From: an uncultured Clostridium sp.
Lineage (GTDB): Bacteria > Bacillota > Clostridia > Clostridiales > Clostridiaceae
Assembly (NCBI GenBank): GCA_934746015.1
Contig: CAKVEW010000045.1
Span: 1 to 21,975, forward strand
Direction: 5' to 3'
Length of the DNA: 21,975 nucleotides
In this document: positions 8,892 through 17,697 of the stretch, one piece after another
Numbering within the stretch: position 1 is the first letter of the stretch
How the letters are laid out: every line of letters begins with the position of its first letter
Notes under the pieces: model-generated
Database searches by the model: none
Seen by the model: only the letters and a program-made list of their open reading frames with translations
What the model was told of the DNA's origin: nothing
Made by a program: the position numbers and the translations under genes

Positions 8892-8915
8892 TGTTTTTTA
8901 GGGGTGTTAGTTATT

Positions 8916-10052
8916 ATGAATAGGCAGGATATTAAAAAGAATAATAATGAATTTCAAGAAAACAATGCTCCTTCAATAAAGTTTATGAAAAGAAAATTAA
9001 GATATAGAATGCTAGGATTATTAAAGTCAATAATATTTATTTTTATTACAGTTTCTATAAGTATAGTATCATTTGTTGTAATTTTTAATTATAAGTATAA
9101 GAATTTATTAGATTATAGTAAGAAAAATACAGAAGGCTACAATATTAATGAAAATTACTATAATGCTATAGAAAATGTAAAGAATTCCTTAGTAACTGTA
9201 GGTGGAAGTAAAGAAGCTTTAGAAGAGAATAGATATATAGAGGGAAATATAACAGGGATAATAATTGAGGATAATGGAAAAATAATAACTAATTATTCAA
9301 TGATAAAAGATTTAAGGGATATATATGTTAAATTATCCTTTGTTAACTCAGATCCAATAAAAGCAGATATAATATTTATAAATGAAGATATTGATATAGC
9401 TGTGCTTAAAGTTAATAGTGATGAAGCTTTAACTCCAGTGAAATTCGCATCTAAAGATGAAATAATTGAAGGAGAAAATATTCTGTTAATTAGTAATTCA
9501 ACTTCTGATGAATATATAGATAATTTAGTTCCAGGTATTATAACATCTTCAAATAGGCAATTAGAAACAAATAATAAGAATTATAATTTGTTTGAAGTGA
9601 ACACTCCAATAAATCAATTTAATACTGGAGGAATAATAAGTAACTTAAATGGTGAACTTATAGGAATTGCAAGTAAAAAAATAAATGATATGATGAATAT
9701 TCAAGGACTTTATTATGTTATAGAATTAAGTTCAGTAGAGAAAATTATTAATTATACAAATGAAATGAAAGATATATTAGGAGTAATTGAAGGGGAATTT
9801 ATTGAGGTTAATATTGGAGAAGGTTATGGTGGTTTATATGTTACTAGGGTAAATAAAAGTGGAAGTTCATATAAATCTGGCTTAAGGCCAACCGATATAA
9901 TAATTGAAATCGATGGTAAAAAATTTAATAATATTACAGAAGTATTAGATATGGTTAAAAATAAAGAAAATGGAGATACTGTAACCTGTAAGGTAATGAG
10001 GTCTGGAAATGTTATAGAGATGGATATAGTATTGAGTAATATTAATAAATAG
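8916..10052 (+). CDS. Membrane-anchored HtrA-like PDZ protein, apparently catalytically dead
   Basis: A 378-residue type II membrane protein. It has a basic cytoplasmic N-terminus, one TM helix (about 36-57), an S1C trypsin-like domain (about 85-280) and a C-terminal PDZ domain (about 300-375, GLYVTRVNKSGSSYKSGL and IIIEIDGKKF). The fold markers of DegP/HtrA are recognisable but the catalytic triad is not. The usual TNNHV is TNYSM (Ser128 for His), the usual GNSGG is FNTGG (Thr237 for Ser, and the oxyanion Gly replaced by Phe), while the Asp motif DIAVLKV (Asp160) remains. I infer a pseudoprotease or binding scaffold, perhaps sensing envelope proteins for the adjacent kinase. ATG 8916 is preferred over an in-frame GTG at 8904, because AGGGG overlaps that GTG. 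A terminator overlaps its stop. Confidence 0.85.
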   Translation: MNRQDIKKNNNEFQENNAPSIKFMKRKLRYRMLGLLKSIIFIFITVSISIVSFVVIFNYKYKNLLDYSKKNTEGYNINENYYNAIENVKNSLVTVGGSKEALEENRYIEGNITGIIIEDNGKIITNYSMIKDLRDIYVKLSFVNSDPIKADIIFINEDIDIAVLKVNSDEALTPVKFASKDEIIEGENILLISNSTSDEYIDNLVPGIITSSNRQLETNNKNYNLFEVNTPINQFNTGGIISNLNGELIGIASKKINDMMNIQGLYYVIELSSVEKIINYTNEMKDILGVIEGEFIEVNIGEGYGGLYVTRVNKSGSSYKSGLRPTDIIIEIDGKKFNNITEVLDMVKNKENGDTVTCKVMRSGNVIEMDIVLSNINK

Positions 10053-10083
10053 CAACCTTAGATAAGTGTTGCTATTTTTTTTT
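10047..10083 (+). terminator. Terminator of the two-component cassette
   Basis: A perfect 10-bp stem AAATAGCAAC / GTTGCTATTT (10047-10056 with 10068-10077), loop 11 nt, leads into ten consecutive T's (10074-10083). The left arm contains the stop codon of the HtrA-like gene. Confidence 0.9.
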
Positions 10084-10090
10084 CAAAAGT

Positions 10091-10119
10091 CTTTTGTTAT
10101 TGTAAAAAACTAGTATAAT
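10091..10119 (+). promoter_or_regulatory. Candidate pth-mfd promoter
   Basis: A perfect TATAAT (10114-10119) is preceded by a T-rich weak -35 (TTTTGT or CTTTTG, 16-17 nt upstream). Its place directly after a terminator and 38 nt before the pth start supports it. Confidence 0.45.
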
Positions 10120-10157
10120 ATTAAATATGCAAAGATTCATTAGGAGGGAGAATTACT

Positions 10158-10733
10158 ATGTTTTTAATTGTAGGTCTGGGAAATCCAGGTAGAGAATACC
10201 ATGGAACTAGACATAATATAGGATTTGAAGCTATAGATTACTTATCAAGTAAGAATAATATAGATGTAAATAAATCAAAGTTTAGAGGCGTGTTTGGTGA
10301 AGGTTTTATAGGCTGTGAAAAAGTTATCTTATTAAAACCTACTACATATATGAACTTAAGTGGAGAAAGTATAAGAGAAGTAATTAATTTTTATAAAATT
10401 GATAATAATAATGTTATAGTTATATATGATGATATAAGCTTAGAAATTGGAAAGTTAAGAATTAGAGAAAAGGGAAGCGCTGGTGGTCATAATGGAATAA
10501 AGAGCATAATAGCAAATATGGGCACAGATGTTTTCCCAAGAATTAAAATTGGCGTAGGACAACCTAAAGGTGATTTAGTTTCTCATGTTTTGGGAAAATT
10601 TAATAAAGAAGATGAAGAAGATCTTAAAGAGGTTATTGAAGCGTCAAATAAAGCTGTAGAAATAATTATAAAATATGGAGCAAAGCAAGCCATGAACGAA
10701 TTAAATGGATTTAAGCTATCAAAAAATCAGTAG
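10158..10733 (+). CDS. pth: Peptidyl-tRNA hydrolase
   Basis: It cleaves the ester bond of prematurely released peptidyl-tRNA and so recycles tRNA; B. subtilis spoVC is its orthologue. Family hallmarks: [16 protein letters not shown] with Asn9 and catalytic His19, [10 protein letters not shown] with Asn66, [20 protein letters not shown] with Asp92, and GGHNGIKSI with Asn112. At 191 residues it is full length. AGGAGGG precedes the ATG. It is followed by mfd after 18 nt, forming a pth-mfd operon as in B. subtilis, although the small fin/yabK gene found between them there is missing. Confidence 0.97.
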   Translation: MFLIVGLGNPGREYHGTRHNIGFEAIDYLSSKNNIDVNKSKFRGVFGEGFIGCEKVILLKPTTYMNLSGESIREVINFYKIDNNNVIVIYDDISLEIGKLRIREKGSAGGHNGIKSIIANMGTDVFPRIKIGVGQPKGDLVSHVLGKFNKEDEEDLKEVIEASNKAVEIIIKYGAKQAMNELNGFKLSKNQ

Positions 10734-10751
10734 TAAGGATGGTGTATTTTA

Positions 10752-13700
10752 ATGAGATTAAAGGGGGTATTGCAACCTTTAAGTAAAAACTCAACTTTTA
10801 ATGAAATAATAGCTAATATAAAGGAAGATAAGTTTCCAATAAATATAAATGGACTATCTGATTCAGGAAAAAGTTATAGTATATTTGGTATTTATAATGA
10901 GATAGATTCTCCTATGATTATTTTAACTAATAATGATATGGAAGCAAAAAATATATATGAGGATCTAAGTTTTTATACTAATGATATTTATTATTTTCCA
11001 GCAAAAGAAGTGGTTTTTTATAACATAGATGCTATTTCAGGAGATTTAAGGTGGGCAAGGTTAAAGGTTATTAAGGAAATCCTAAATGATACTAAAAAGA
11101 TAATAGTTACATCAATAGATTCATTAACATCAGTTTATACACCTAAGGAGTTATTTAATAAATATAATATAACTTTAAATATTGATGATGAAGTAGATTT
11201 TAAGGATTTATCTAAAAAACTTTTGGAATGTGGTTATGAAAGAGTTGAATCTGTTGAGGGAAAGGGAGAGTTCTCTTTAAGAGGAGGAATACTAGATGTA
11301 TTTCCACCTATATCAACATACCCATATAGAATAGAACTTTTTGGTGATACTATAGATTCAATAAGAACATTTAATACAGAATCACAAAGGAGTATTGAAA
11401 AGGTTAATTCCATGGAGATATTTCCAGCAAAGGAAGTTATATTAGATGATGAAGCATTAAATAGAGGAAAAGAAAATATTCTAAAGGAATTTGAAGAAAT
11501 AAAAGCTAATGGAAAATCTGATGATGAAAGAATAGAAAAACTTGGAGCTATAATTAAAGCTAATGTGGAGTCATTGAGTGAAACCTTAACTTTTGAAACA
11601 GTAGATAGTTATTTGCCTTACTTTTATGAAAGGACAGATAGCTTTTTTGACTATGTAAAAAATTATATATATGTAGTTGATGATGTGAAAAAATGTGAGG
11701 GAAAGCTAGAAAGTTGTTACTTTGAATTTAAAGAAAATTATGAAGCTTTTCTGCAAAGGGGAGGTATATTGCCTTCACAAATTAACTTGTTATTAGAGCA
11801 GGAAGAGCTAATTGAGAAATTAGAGCTACAGAAGACTATTACTTTAGATGTATTTGATATTAATAGTAAGATACTGAATCCTAATAGAAAATATTTAATA
11901 AATTCTATAACCTTAAATAGTTATCAAGGTCAATTAGATTTATTAATAGATGATATTAAGGATAAAAAGGCTAAAGGATATAGAACCATAATATTATCAG
12001 GAACAAGGCCAAGAGGTGAAAGATTAGTAAATACACTAAGAGATAGAGGTATCGAAAGTGTATATAGAGATGATGTAAGTACTGTAGAGCTAGGAGAAGT
12101 AGTAATTACATTCGGGAATCTTTTAAAGGGATTTGAATATCCTGAATTAAAGTTATGTGTTATTTCTGATAAAGATGTATTTGGTGAAGCTAAAAGAAAA
12201 ATATCAAAGAGAAAAACTAATAAAAAAGGTATAGGCAAAATAAAAAGTTTTGCAGAGCTTAAACTAGGAGATTATGTTGTTCATGCTAATCATGGTGTAG
12301 GTGTTTATAAAGGTATAAAGCAAATTGAAGTAGGCGGGCACAAAAGAGATTACCTAGATATAATTTATGATAAAGGTGATAAGCTTTATGTTCCTGTTGA
12401 CCAATTAGATTTGGTTCAGAAATATATAGGTTCAGAAGGAAAAACTCCAAAGATAAATAAATTAGGTAGCGCTGAGTGGAGTAAAGCTAAAGCTAAAGTA
12501 AGGAAATCTATAAATGAAATTGCACAAGATTTAGTTAAGTTATATGCAACTAGAGCAACATTAAAGGGATATAAATACAATAAAGATACAGAGTGGCAAA
12601 GGCAGTTTGAAGATGAATTCCCATTTGAGGAAACACCAGATCAATTAACATCTCTTGAAGAAATCAAGAAGGATATGGAATCAGATAAGCCAATGGATAG
12701 ACTTCTTTGTGGGGATGTTGGGTATGGTAAAACAGAAGTCGCTATTAGAGCTGCTTTTAAAGCCGTTATGGATGGCAAACAAGTTGCCTTTTTAGTACCA
12801 ACTACTATACTAGCAGAGCAGCATTATAAAAATATGATTAAGAGATTTTCAGATTTTCCTGTAAAAATAGATATGATAAGTAGATTTAGGAGTGCCAAAG
12901 AACAAAAAGCAACACTTCAAGCTGCTAAAGAAGGAAATGTAGATATATTAATAGGAACTCATAGATTAGTATCTAAGGATATTGTCTTTAAAGATTTAGG
13001 ATTACTAATAATAGATGAAGAGCAAAGATTTGGAGTTGCACAAAAAGAAAAGATAAAGAACTTAAAGAAAAATGTTGATGTATTAACATTAAGTGCTACA
13101 CCTATACCGAGAACTCTCCATATGTCATTAACAGGAGCTAGAGATATTTCTGTAATTGAGACTCCTCCAGAGGAAAGATACCCTATTCAAACTTATGTAG
13201 TAGAACAAAATGATCAGTTAGTTAGAGATGCTGTATTAAGAGAGATAAATAGGGGTGGTCAAGTTTATTATGTTTATAATAGAGTAGAAAGTATTGAAAA
13301 TATGGCTAAATACTTAGCAGAGCTAGTTCCTGAATGTAAGATTGGAATTATTCATGGACAAATGACCGAAAGACAATTAGAAACTGAAATGGTAAGTTTT
13401 ATGAATAGGGATTATGATGTTTTAGTATGTACTACTATTATAGAAACTGGAATAGATATTCCAAATGTTAATACTATGATTATTCATGATTCAGATAAGA
13501 TGGGATTATCTCAGCTTTATCAGTTAAGAGGTAGAGTAGGTAGGTCTAACAGAATAGCATATGCATATTTCATGTATACTAAAGATAAAGTATTAACTGA
13601 AGTAGCAGAAAAGAGATTGAAAGCTCTTAAAGATTTTACAGAACTTGGTTCTGGTTTCAAAATAGCTATGAGAGACTTAGAGATTAGAGGAGCTGGAAAT

Positions 13701-14261
13701 ATGATGGGCTCAGCACAACATGGTCATATGGCTGCTATAGGGTATGATTTATATTGCAGAATGCTTGAGGATACTATTAAGATAATTAAAGGTGAAATAC
13801 AGCAAGAACCTATAGAAACAACAGTAGATTTAAAAGTAGATGCATATATTCCAGGTGTTTATATAGAAGATGAGATTCAAAAAATCGAGGTTTATAAGAA
13901 GATTGCTGCAATTGAGAACCTTGATGATTATATGGATATCAAAGCTGAACTTGAAGATAGATATTCAGAAATTCCAGACCCAGTTTATAACTTAATGGAT
14001 ATAGCTTATATTAAGAGTAGAGCAAAAATGCTTTCTATTGAAGAAATTAAGGAAACACCAAAAGAGATTAAATTTATTTTTGCGGATGGAAATAAGAACT
14101 TAAACAAGATATATAAGTATTTATTAGAACATTATAAGGATAAGATATTCTTAATGTTTGGAGAAAAACCATACTTTGGCATTAGAATATCTGAAGTTAA
14201 AAAAGAAGAAATTCTTGAATTATTCAAGGATATATTGAATAGCTTAACAAAAAATCTTTAA
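10752..14261 (+). CDS. mfd: Transcription-repair coupling factor Mfd
   Basis: An ATP-dependent DNA translocase that dislodges RNA polymerase stalled at lesions and recruits UvrA. The 1169 residues are normal. In order: the UvrB-like N-terminal region (about 1-340, with SLRGGILDVFPP), the CarD-like RNA-polymerase interaction domain (about 500-570, LGDYVVHANHGVGVYKGI), and the SF2 helicase core with Walker A GDVGYGKTE (654-662), the DEEQ box at 755-758, LSATPIPRTLHMS, and the second lobe with QLRGRVGRSNR. The TRCF C-terminal domain (about 1000-1150) follows. AAGGATGGTG lies upstream of the ATG. It is probably co-transcribed with pth. No terminator follows; the next gene has its own promoter 20-40 nt downstream. 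Confidence 0.97.
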   Translation: MRLKGVLQPLSKNSTFNEIIANIKEDKFPININGLSDSGKSYSIFGIYNEIDSPMIILTNNDMEAKNIYEDLSFYTNDIYYFPAKEVVFYNIDAISGDLRWARLKVIKEILNDTKKIIVTSIDSLTSVYTPKELFNKYNITLNIDDEVDFKDLSKKLLECGYERVESVEGKGEFSLRGGILDVFPPISTYPYRIELFGDTIDSIRTFNTESQRSIEKVNSMEIFPAKEVILDDEALNRGKENILKEFEEIKANGKSDDERIEKLGAIIKANVESLSETLTFETVDSYLPYFYERTDSFFDYVKNYIYVVDDVKKCEGKLESCYFEFKENYEAFLQRGGILPSQINLLLEQEELIEKLELQKTITLDVFDINSKILNPNRKYLINSITLNSYQGQLDLLIDDIKDKKAKGYRTIILSGTRPRGERLVNTLRDRGIESVYRDDVSTVELGEVVITFGNLLKGFEYPELKLCVISDKDVFGEAKRKISKRKTNKKGIGKIKSFAELKLGDYVVHANHGVGVYKGIKQIEVGGHKRDYLDIIYDKGDKLYVPVDQLDLVQKYIGSEGKTPKINKLGSAEWSKAKAKVRKSINEIAQDLVKLYATRATLKGYKYNKDTEWQRQFEDEFPFEETPDQLTSLEEIKKDMESDKPMDRLLCGDVGYGKTEVAIRAAFKAVMDGKQVAFLVPTTILAEQHYKNMIKRFSDFPVKIDMISRFRSAKEQKATLQAAKEGNVDILIGTHRLVSKDIVFKDLGLLIIDEEQRFGVAQKEKIKNLKKNVDVLTLSATPIPRTLHMSLTGARDISVIETPPEERYPIQTYVVEQNDQLVRDAVLREINRGGQVYYVYNRVESIENMAKYLAELVPECKIGIIHGQMTERQLETEMVSFMNRDYDVLVCTTIIETGIDIPNVNTMIIHDSDKMGLSQLYQLRGRVGRSNRIAYAYFMYTKDKVLTEVAEKRLKALKDFTELGSGFKIAMRDLEIRGAGNMMGSAQHGHMAAIGYDLYCRMLEDTIKIIKGEIQQEPIETTVDLKVDAYIPGVYIEDEIQKIEVYKKIAAIENLDDYMDIKAELEDRYSEIPDPVYNLMDIAYIKSRAKMLSIEEIKETPKEIKFIFADGNKNLNKIYKYLLEHYKDKIFLMFGEKPYFGIRISEVKKEEILELFKDILNSLTKNL

Positions 14262-14275
14262 AGTTAATTAAGAAA

Positions 14276-14304
14276 TTGAATAACTGACACAATATTGTTA
14301 TACT
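14276..14304 (+). promoter_or_regulatory. Probable promoter of the prsA-like gene
   Basis: TTGAAT (14276-14281), a 17-nt spacer and TATACT (14299-14304) give 4/6 and 5/6 matches. It lies in the 97-nt gap after mfd. A second TATAAT follows at 14312-14317 without a clear -35. Confidence 0.55.
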
Positions 14305-14358
14305 ATTTGTATATAATTAAATGGGTTTAACAAATTAAATAGAAATGAGGGAACATCA

Positions 14359-15336
14359 TTGGTTAAAATTAAAAGATTAATAGCTGCAGGAGCCTTAAGT
14401 ATCTTTGCTTTTTCAGCGGTTGGATGTGAAATGATACAAAAAACTCCAGAAGCAATAAAGAACACTGTATTAGCAAAGGTTGGAGACATAAAAATTACTA
14501 GAGGGGATGTTGATGAATTAGCAGATCCTTATTTACAACAATATGGTTCTGATTATGATACAAATGCTGATATAGCAGATCAAGTAAAGCAATTAAGAGT
14601 TCAAGCAATAAACTTATTAGTAGAACAAAAGCTTATGTATAAGAAAGCTGAGGAATTAGGAATACTTCCAACTGAAGAAGAAGTGAATGCAGAAACTGAA
14701 AAGTATATTGAAAGCCAAAAGGAAAACTTCGGTGGGGAAGATGCTTTTAATACTGCTTTACAAAATGCAGGAATGACTTTAGATGAATATAAAGAAAAAT
14801 TAAATAAAAATATGGAAGATAGTCTAATAAGCACTAAAGTTACTGAAGAAATATTTAAGGATGTATCTGTATCAGATGAAGAGATACAAAAATATTATGA
14901 TGAAAATTTAGATAGCTTTAAGAGTGCAACAGTTTCTCATATCTTAATAAAAGATGAAGAGAAAGCTAAGGAAATAAGAGAAAAGGCAGTAAATGGTGAA
15001 GATTTTGCTACATTAGCAAAGGAAAACTCAGAAGATACAGGAACTAAGGACAATGGTGGAAGCTTAGGAACTGTAGCTTATAATACAACTAGCTATGTTC
15101 AAGAATTCACAGATGCCTTTAAAAAGTTAAATGAAGGTGAAATTTCAGACCTTGTAAAGAGTACTTATGGATATCACATAATAAAGGTTACTGATATAAA
15201 ACAAAAGACTTTAGATGAATCAAAGGATTCAATAAAGAGCACATTAGAAAATGAAAAGAAAAATGAAATATATACTTCTTCTATTGAGCAATGGAAGAAA
15301 GATTATAAGGTTAAAACATACGAAAATAGATTATAA
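14359..15336 (+). CDS. prsA: PrsA-like lipoprotein foldase (parvulin peptidyl-prolyl isomerase)
   Basis: An extracytoplasmic peptidyl-prolyl cis-trans isomerase that helps exported proteins fold on the outer face of the membrane. A lipoprotein signal peptide is evident: a KIKR start, a hydrophobic stretch, then the lipobox AVGC with Cys23. A SurA-like N-terminal region (about 35-185) includes ILPTEEEVNAETEKYIESQ. The parvulin rotamase domain (about 190-280) runs from ATVSHILIKDEEKA through GGSLGTV to STYGYHIIKVTD. The C-terminal helix is rich in Lys/Glu. The start is TTG at 14359 with GAGG 8 nt upstream; no in-frame ATG fits. It sits between mfd and spoVT, where B. subtilis has no such gene. 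The symbol is by family; clostridia often have several paralogues. Confidence 0.88.
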   Translation: MVKIKRLIAAGALSIFAFSAVGCEMIQKTPEAIKNTVLAKVGDIKITRGDVDELADPYLQQYGSDYDTNADIADQVKQLRVQAINLLVEQKLMYKKAEELGILPTEEEVNAETEKYIESQKENFGGEDAFNTALQNAGMTLDEYKEKLNKNMEDSLISTKVTEEIFKDVSVSDEEIQKYYDENLDSFKSATVSHILIKDEEKAKEIREKAVNGEDFATLAKENSEDTGTKDNGGSLGTVAYNTTSYVQEFTDAFKKLNEGEISDLVKSTYGYHIIKVTDIKQKTLDESKDSIKSTLENEKKNEIYTSSIEQWKKDYKVKTYENRL

Positions 15337-15344
15337 AATATTTT

Positions 15345-15381
15345 AAGGAATTAGCTATTTATTAGCTGATTCCTTTTTTAT
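15345..15381 (+). terminator. Terminator of the prsA-like gene
   Basis: A 13-bp stem with one G-U pair (15345-15357 with 15363-15375) and a 5-nt loop runs into a T-rich tail. It begins 9 nt after the stop. Confidence 0.9.
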
Positions 15382-15428
15382 TTTAAGTTACCTAATATTT
15401 TTTTAATTAAATAAAAATTGGTTATATG

Positions 15429-15458
15429 GGTATAAAATTTCTAAGAAGTCAAATAATA
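15429..15458 (+). promoter_or_regulatory. Possible forespore (sigma-G-like) promoter of spoVT
   Basis: GGTATA, a 15-nt spacer and CAAATAATA lie upstream of spoVT and resemble a degenerate sigma-G pattern. spoVT is sigma-G dependent in B. subtilis. The -10 match is imperfect and no clear vegetative promoter was seen instead. Confidence 0.22.
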
Positions 15459-15499
15459 ATATTGCAACTAATTATTAATTAAGGAGGTAGCTTATAATA

Positions 15500-16048
15500 A
15501 TGAAAGCAACAGGGATTGTTAGACGAATTGATGACTTAGGAAGAGTTGTAATACCAAAGGAAATAAGAAGAACCTTAAGGATTAGAGAAGGAGATCCTTT
15601 AGAGATTTTCACTGATAGAGAAGGTGGAGTTATTTTAAAAAAATATTCACCTATTGGGGAATTAACTGATTTTTCGAAAGAATATGCTGAAAGTTTACAA
15701 CAAGCAATTGGACATATTATTTTAATAGCAGATAAGGATGCATTTATATCAGTAAGTGGCGGTTCTAAGAAGGAGTATGTTGAAAGAAAGGTTAGTCATG
15801 AACTAGAAAAAATAATGGAAGAGAGAAAAGCAGTTTTGATAACAGATCAAAATAAAACAATTCCATTACATAGTGACGAAGAAACTGGGAAATATGCTAG
15901 CCAAGTAATATCTCCTATAATAGCTGAAGGAGATGCAATAGGAGCCGTTATTATCTTATCAAAGGAACCAGGTGAAAAGTTAGGGGAATTAGAATTAAAG
16001 CTATCTGAAACCGCTTCAGCTTTCTTAGGTAAACAAATGGAACAATAA
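15500..16048 (+). CDS. spoVT: Stage V sporulation regulator SpoVT
   Basis: A forespore transcription factor that modulates sigma-G genes and so spore maturation and germination properties (Bacillus/Clostridium family knowledge). The N-terminal AbrB-type swapped-hairpin DNA-binding domain (1-50, MKATGIVRRIDDLGRVVIPK) is followed by a GAF-like domain (about 56-180). The 182-residue length separates it from the short AbrB/Abh proteins. AAGGAGG precedes the ATG. It stands alone between the prsA-like terminator and the spoVB-like gene; the mfd-spoVT-flippase order matches B. subtilis. Confidence 0.96.
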   Translation: MKATGIVRRIDDLGRVVIPKEIRRTLRIREGDPLEIFTDREGGVILKKYSPIGELTDFSKEYAESLQQAIGHIILIADKDAFISVSGGSKKEYVERKVSHELEKIMEERKAVLITDQNKTIPLHSDEETGKYASQVISPIIAEGDAIGAVIILSKEPGEKLGELELKLSETASAFLGKQMEQ

Positions 16049-16085
16049 AAATAAATAAAATATAAAGTTATCAATAAAAAGTAAT

Positions 16086-16140
16086 AATACCTCTAAACTA
16101 AAAATAAAAATTATTAAGCAATAAAAAGTTTGGAGGTATT
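16086..16140 (+). promoter_or_regulatory. Stem-loop sequestering the spoVB-like gene's ribosome binding site
   Basis: AATACCTCTAAACT (16086-16099) pairs with AGTTTGGAGGTATT (16127-16140) through 13 Watson-Crick pairs and one G-U, around a 27-nt AT-rich loop. The right arm contains the whole GGAGG Shine-Dalgarno and ends 2 nt before the ATG at 16143. No U tract follows, so it is not a normal terminator. I infer translational control; a DNA operator is the alternative. Confidence 0.6.
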
Positions 16141-16142
16141 TT

Positions 16143-17678
16143 ATGAAGAAACAATCGCTAATAAAAGCTAGTTTAATACTGGGAATGGCAGGGATAATAG
16201 CAAGGTTTTTAGGATTATTCTTTAGATGGCCGCTAATTATGCTTATAGGGGATGAAGGTGTGGGATATTATCAAATGTCATACCCTTTATATATGTTTTT
16301 CGTTGCTATGGCTTCAGGAGTTCCTGTGGCTATTTCAAAGATGATTTCTGAGAAGAAAGCAAAGGGAGATATAGAAGGCATATTTGTAACCTTAAAGGAA
16401 TCCACAATTCTAATGATGGTATTAGGAGTTGGGACAAGTCTTGTGCTATTTGTTTTCGCTAAACCTATTATAAATTTTGTTCAGTGGGATATGAAGTCCT
16501 ATTATTCTCTATTAGGAATATCTTTTGCACCCTTTGTGATTTCTATTATGACCATATATAGAGGCTTTTTTCAAGGACTTCAAAACATGACACCATCAGG
16601 GGTTTCGCAAATCTTAGAGCAAATAGGAAGAGTGATAATCGGTGTTGGACTTGCTATCCTACTTTTGCCTAAGGGAATAGAATTTGCAGCAGGAGGAGCG
16701 GCCTTTGGAGCAGCAGCGGGAGGAGTTATAGGGGCAAGTTATCTGCATGAAAAGTATAAAAAAGTTAAAAAAGAAATGTGGAATAAGAAGATTAGAAGTA
16801 ATCCAGAAGTGCTTTCAACAATATTAAAAATAGCACTACCTATTTCCATAGGAGCAACTGTTGGAACTATAATGAGTTTAATTGATTCTATATTAGTTCC
16901 ACAAAAATTATTACAAGCTGGTATAGCATCAGAAAAAGCGACTATTCTTTATGCACAACTTACAGGAAAAGCTAATGTAATAACTAATATTCCTTTAACT
17001 TTATCTATGGCTCTTGGAACGGCACTAATACCAATAATAGCAGAGAAGTATATAATTAATAGACGAGATGAACTAGAGTCTAAGGTTCAATTATCTATGA
17101 AAATGTCAATGCTTATAGCTATGCCGTGCACATTAGGGCTTTTCTTCCTTGCTGGACCTATAATGAAGGTAATATTTCCTGGAAGATATGATGGAATATT
17201 AATTTTAAAGTACTTATCATTATCAGTTCCTTTTATAATTTTAACTCAAACAACCACATCAATTATGCAAGGAATAGGTCATTATATTAGGCCTATAATT
17301 AATTTATTTATAGGATGTATAGTTAAAGTTATATTAACATTTGTTTTAGTTCCTAGACCAGAAATAAATATATATGGAGCTGTTATAGCTAGTATATCTG
17401 CTTATTTAGTAGCCACCATATTAAATGTAATTTCTTTAAGAAAAAGATTAAAATTGAAGTTAAATGTATATAAATCCTTTATAAAACCAATTATAGCAGC
17501 CTCTATTATGATTATTGGAGTATTATTTTCATATAATTTAATATTTATTAAGACAGGTAGCAATACTTCTTCTTGCTTATTATCTATATTTTTGGGTATT
17601 ATTATATATGTAATATTAATATTGATACTTAGAATATTTAGTATAGATGAAATAAAAAATAAGATTTTAAAAAATTAA
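16143..17678 (+). CDS. SpoVB-like polysaccharide/lipid flippase (MOP superfamily)
   Basis: A polytopic membrane protein of 511 residues, about 14 TM helices, of the MATE/oligosaccharidyl-lipid flippase superfamily to which SpoVB, YabM and MurJ-like proteins belong. Recognisable pieces are the N-terminal LILGMAGIIARFLGLFFRWP, GYYQMSYPLY, and MTIYRGFFQGLQNMTPSGVSQILEQ, a typical SpoVB-family stretch. The substrate is probably an undecaprenyl-linked cell-wall or spore-cortex precursor (inferred from the family). By position it corresponds to B. subtilis yabM; by similarity it could equally be named spoVB. The ATG at 16143 has a strong GGAGG that lies inside a stem-loop. mazG follows after 19 nt and is probably co-transcribed. 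Confidence 0.85.
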   Translation: MKKQSLIKASLILGMAGIIARFLGLFFRWPLIMLIGDEGVGYYQMSYPLYMFFVAMASGVPVAISKMISEKKAKGDIEGIFVTLKESTILMMVLGVGTSLVLFVFAKPIINFVQWDMKSYYSLLGISFAPFVISIMTIYRGFFQGLQNMTPSGVSQILEQIGRVIIGVGLAILLLPKGIEFAAGGAAFGAAAGGVIGASYLHEKYKKVKKEMWNKKIRSNPEVLSTILKIALPISIGATVGTIMSLIDSILVPQKLLQAGIASEKATILYAQLTGKANVITNIPLTLSMALGTALIPIIAEKYIINRRDELESKVQLSMKMSMLIAMPCTLGLFFLAGPIMKVIFPGRYDGILILKYLSLSVPFIILTQTTTSIMQGIGHYIRPIINLFIGCIVKVILTFVLVPRPEINIYGAVIASISAYLVATILNVISLRKRLKLKLNVYKSFIKPIIAASIMIIGVLFSYNLIFIKTGSNTSSCLLSIFLGIIIYVILILILRIFSIDEIKNKILKN

Positions 17679-17697
17679 TTAGTAAGGAGAGAACCTA

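Noticed and set aside
8904..8915. GTG start for the HtrA-like gene
   Set aside because: The GTG overlaps the AGGGGTG ribosome binding site that serves ATG 8916.
11930..12238. Minus-strand open frame of 102 codons inside mfd
   Set aside because: It lies wholly opposite conserved mfd coding sequence, with no ribosome binding site or recognisable domain.
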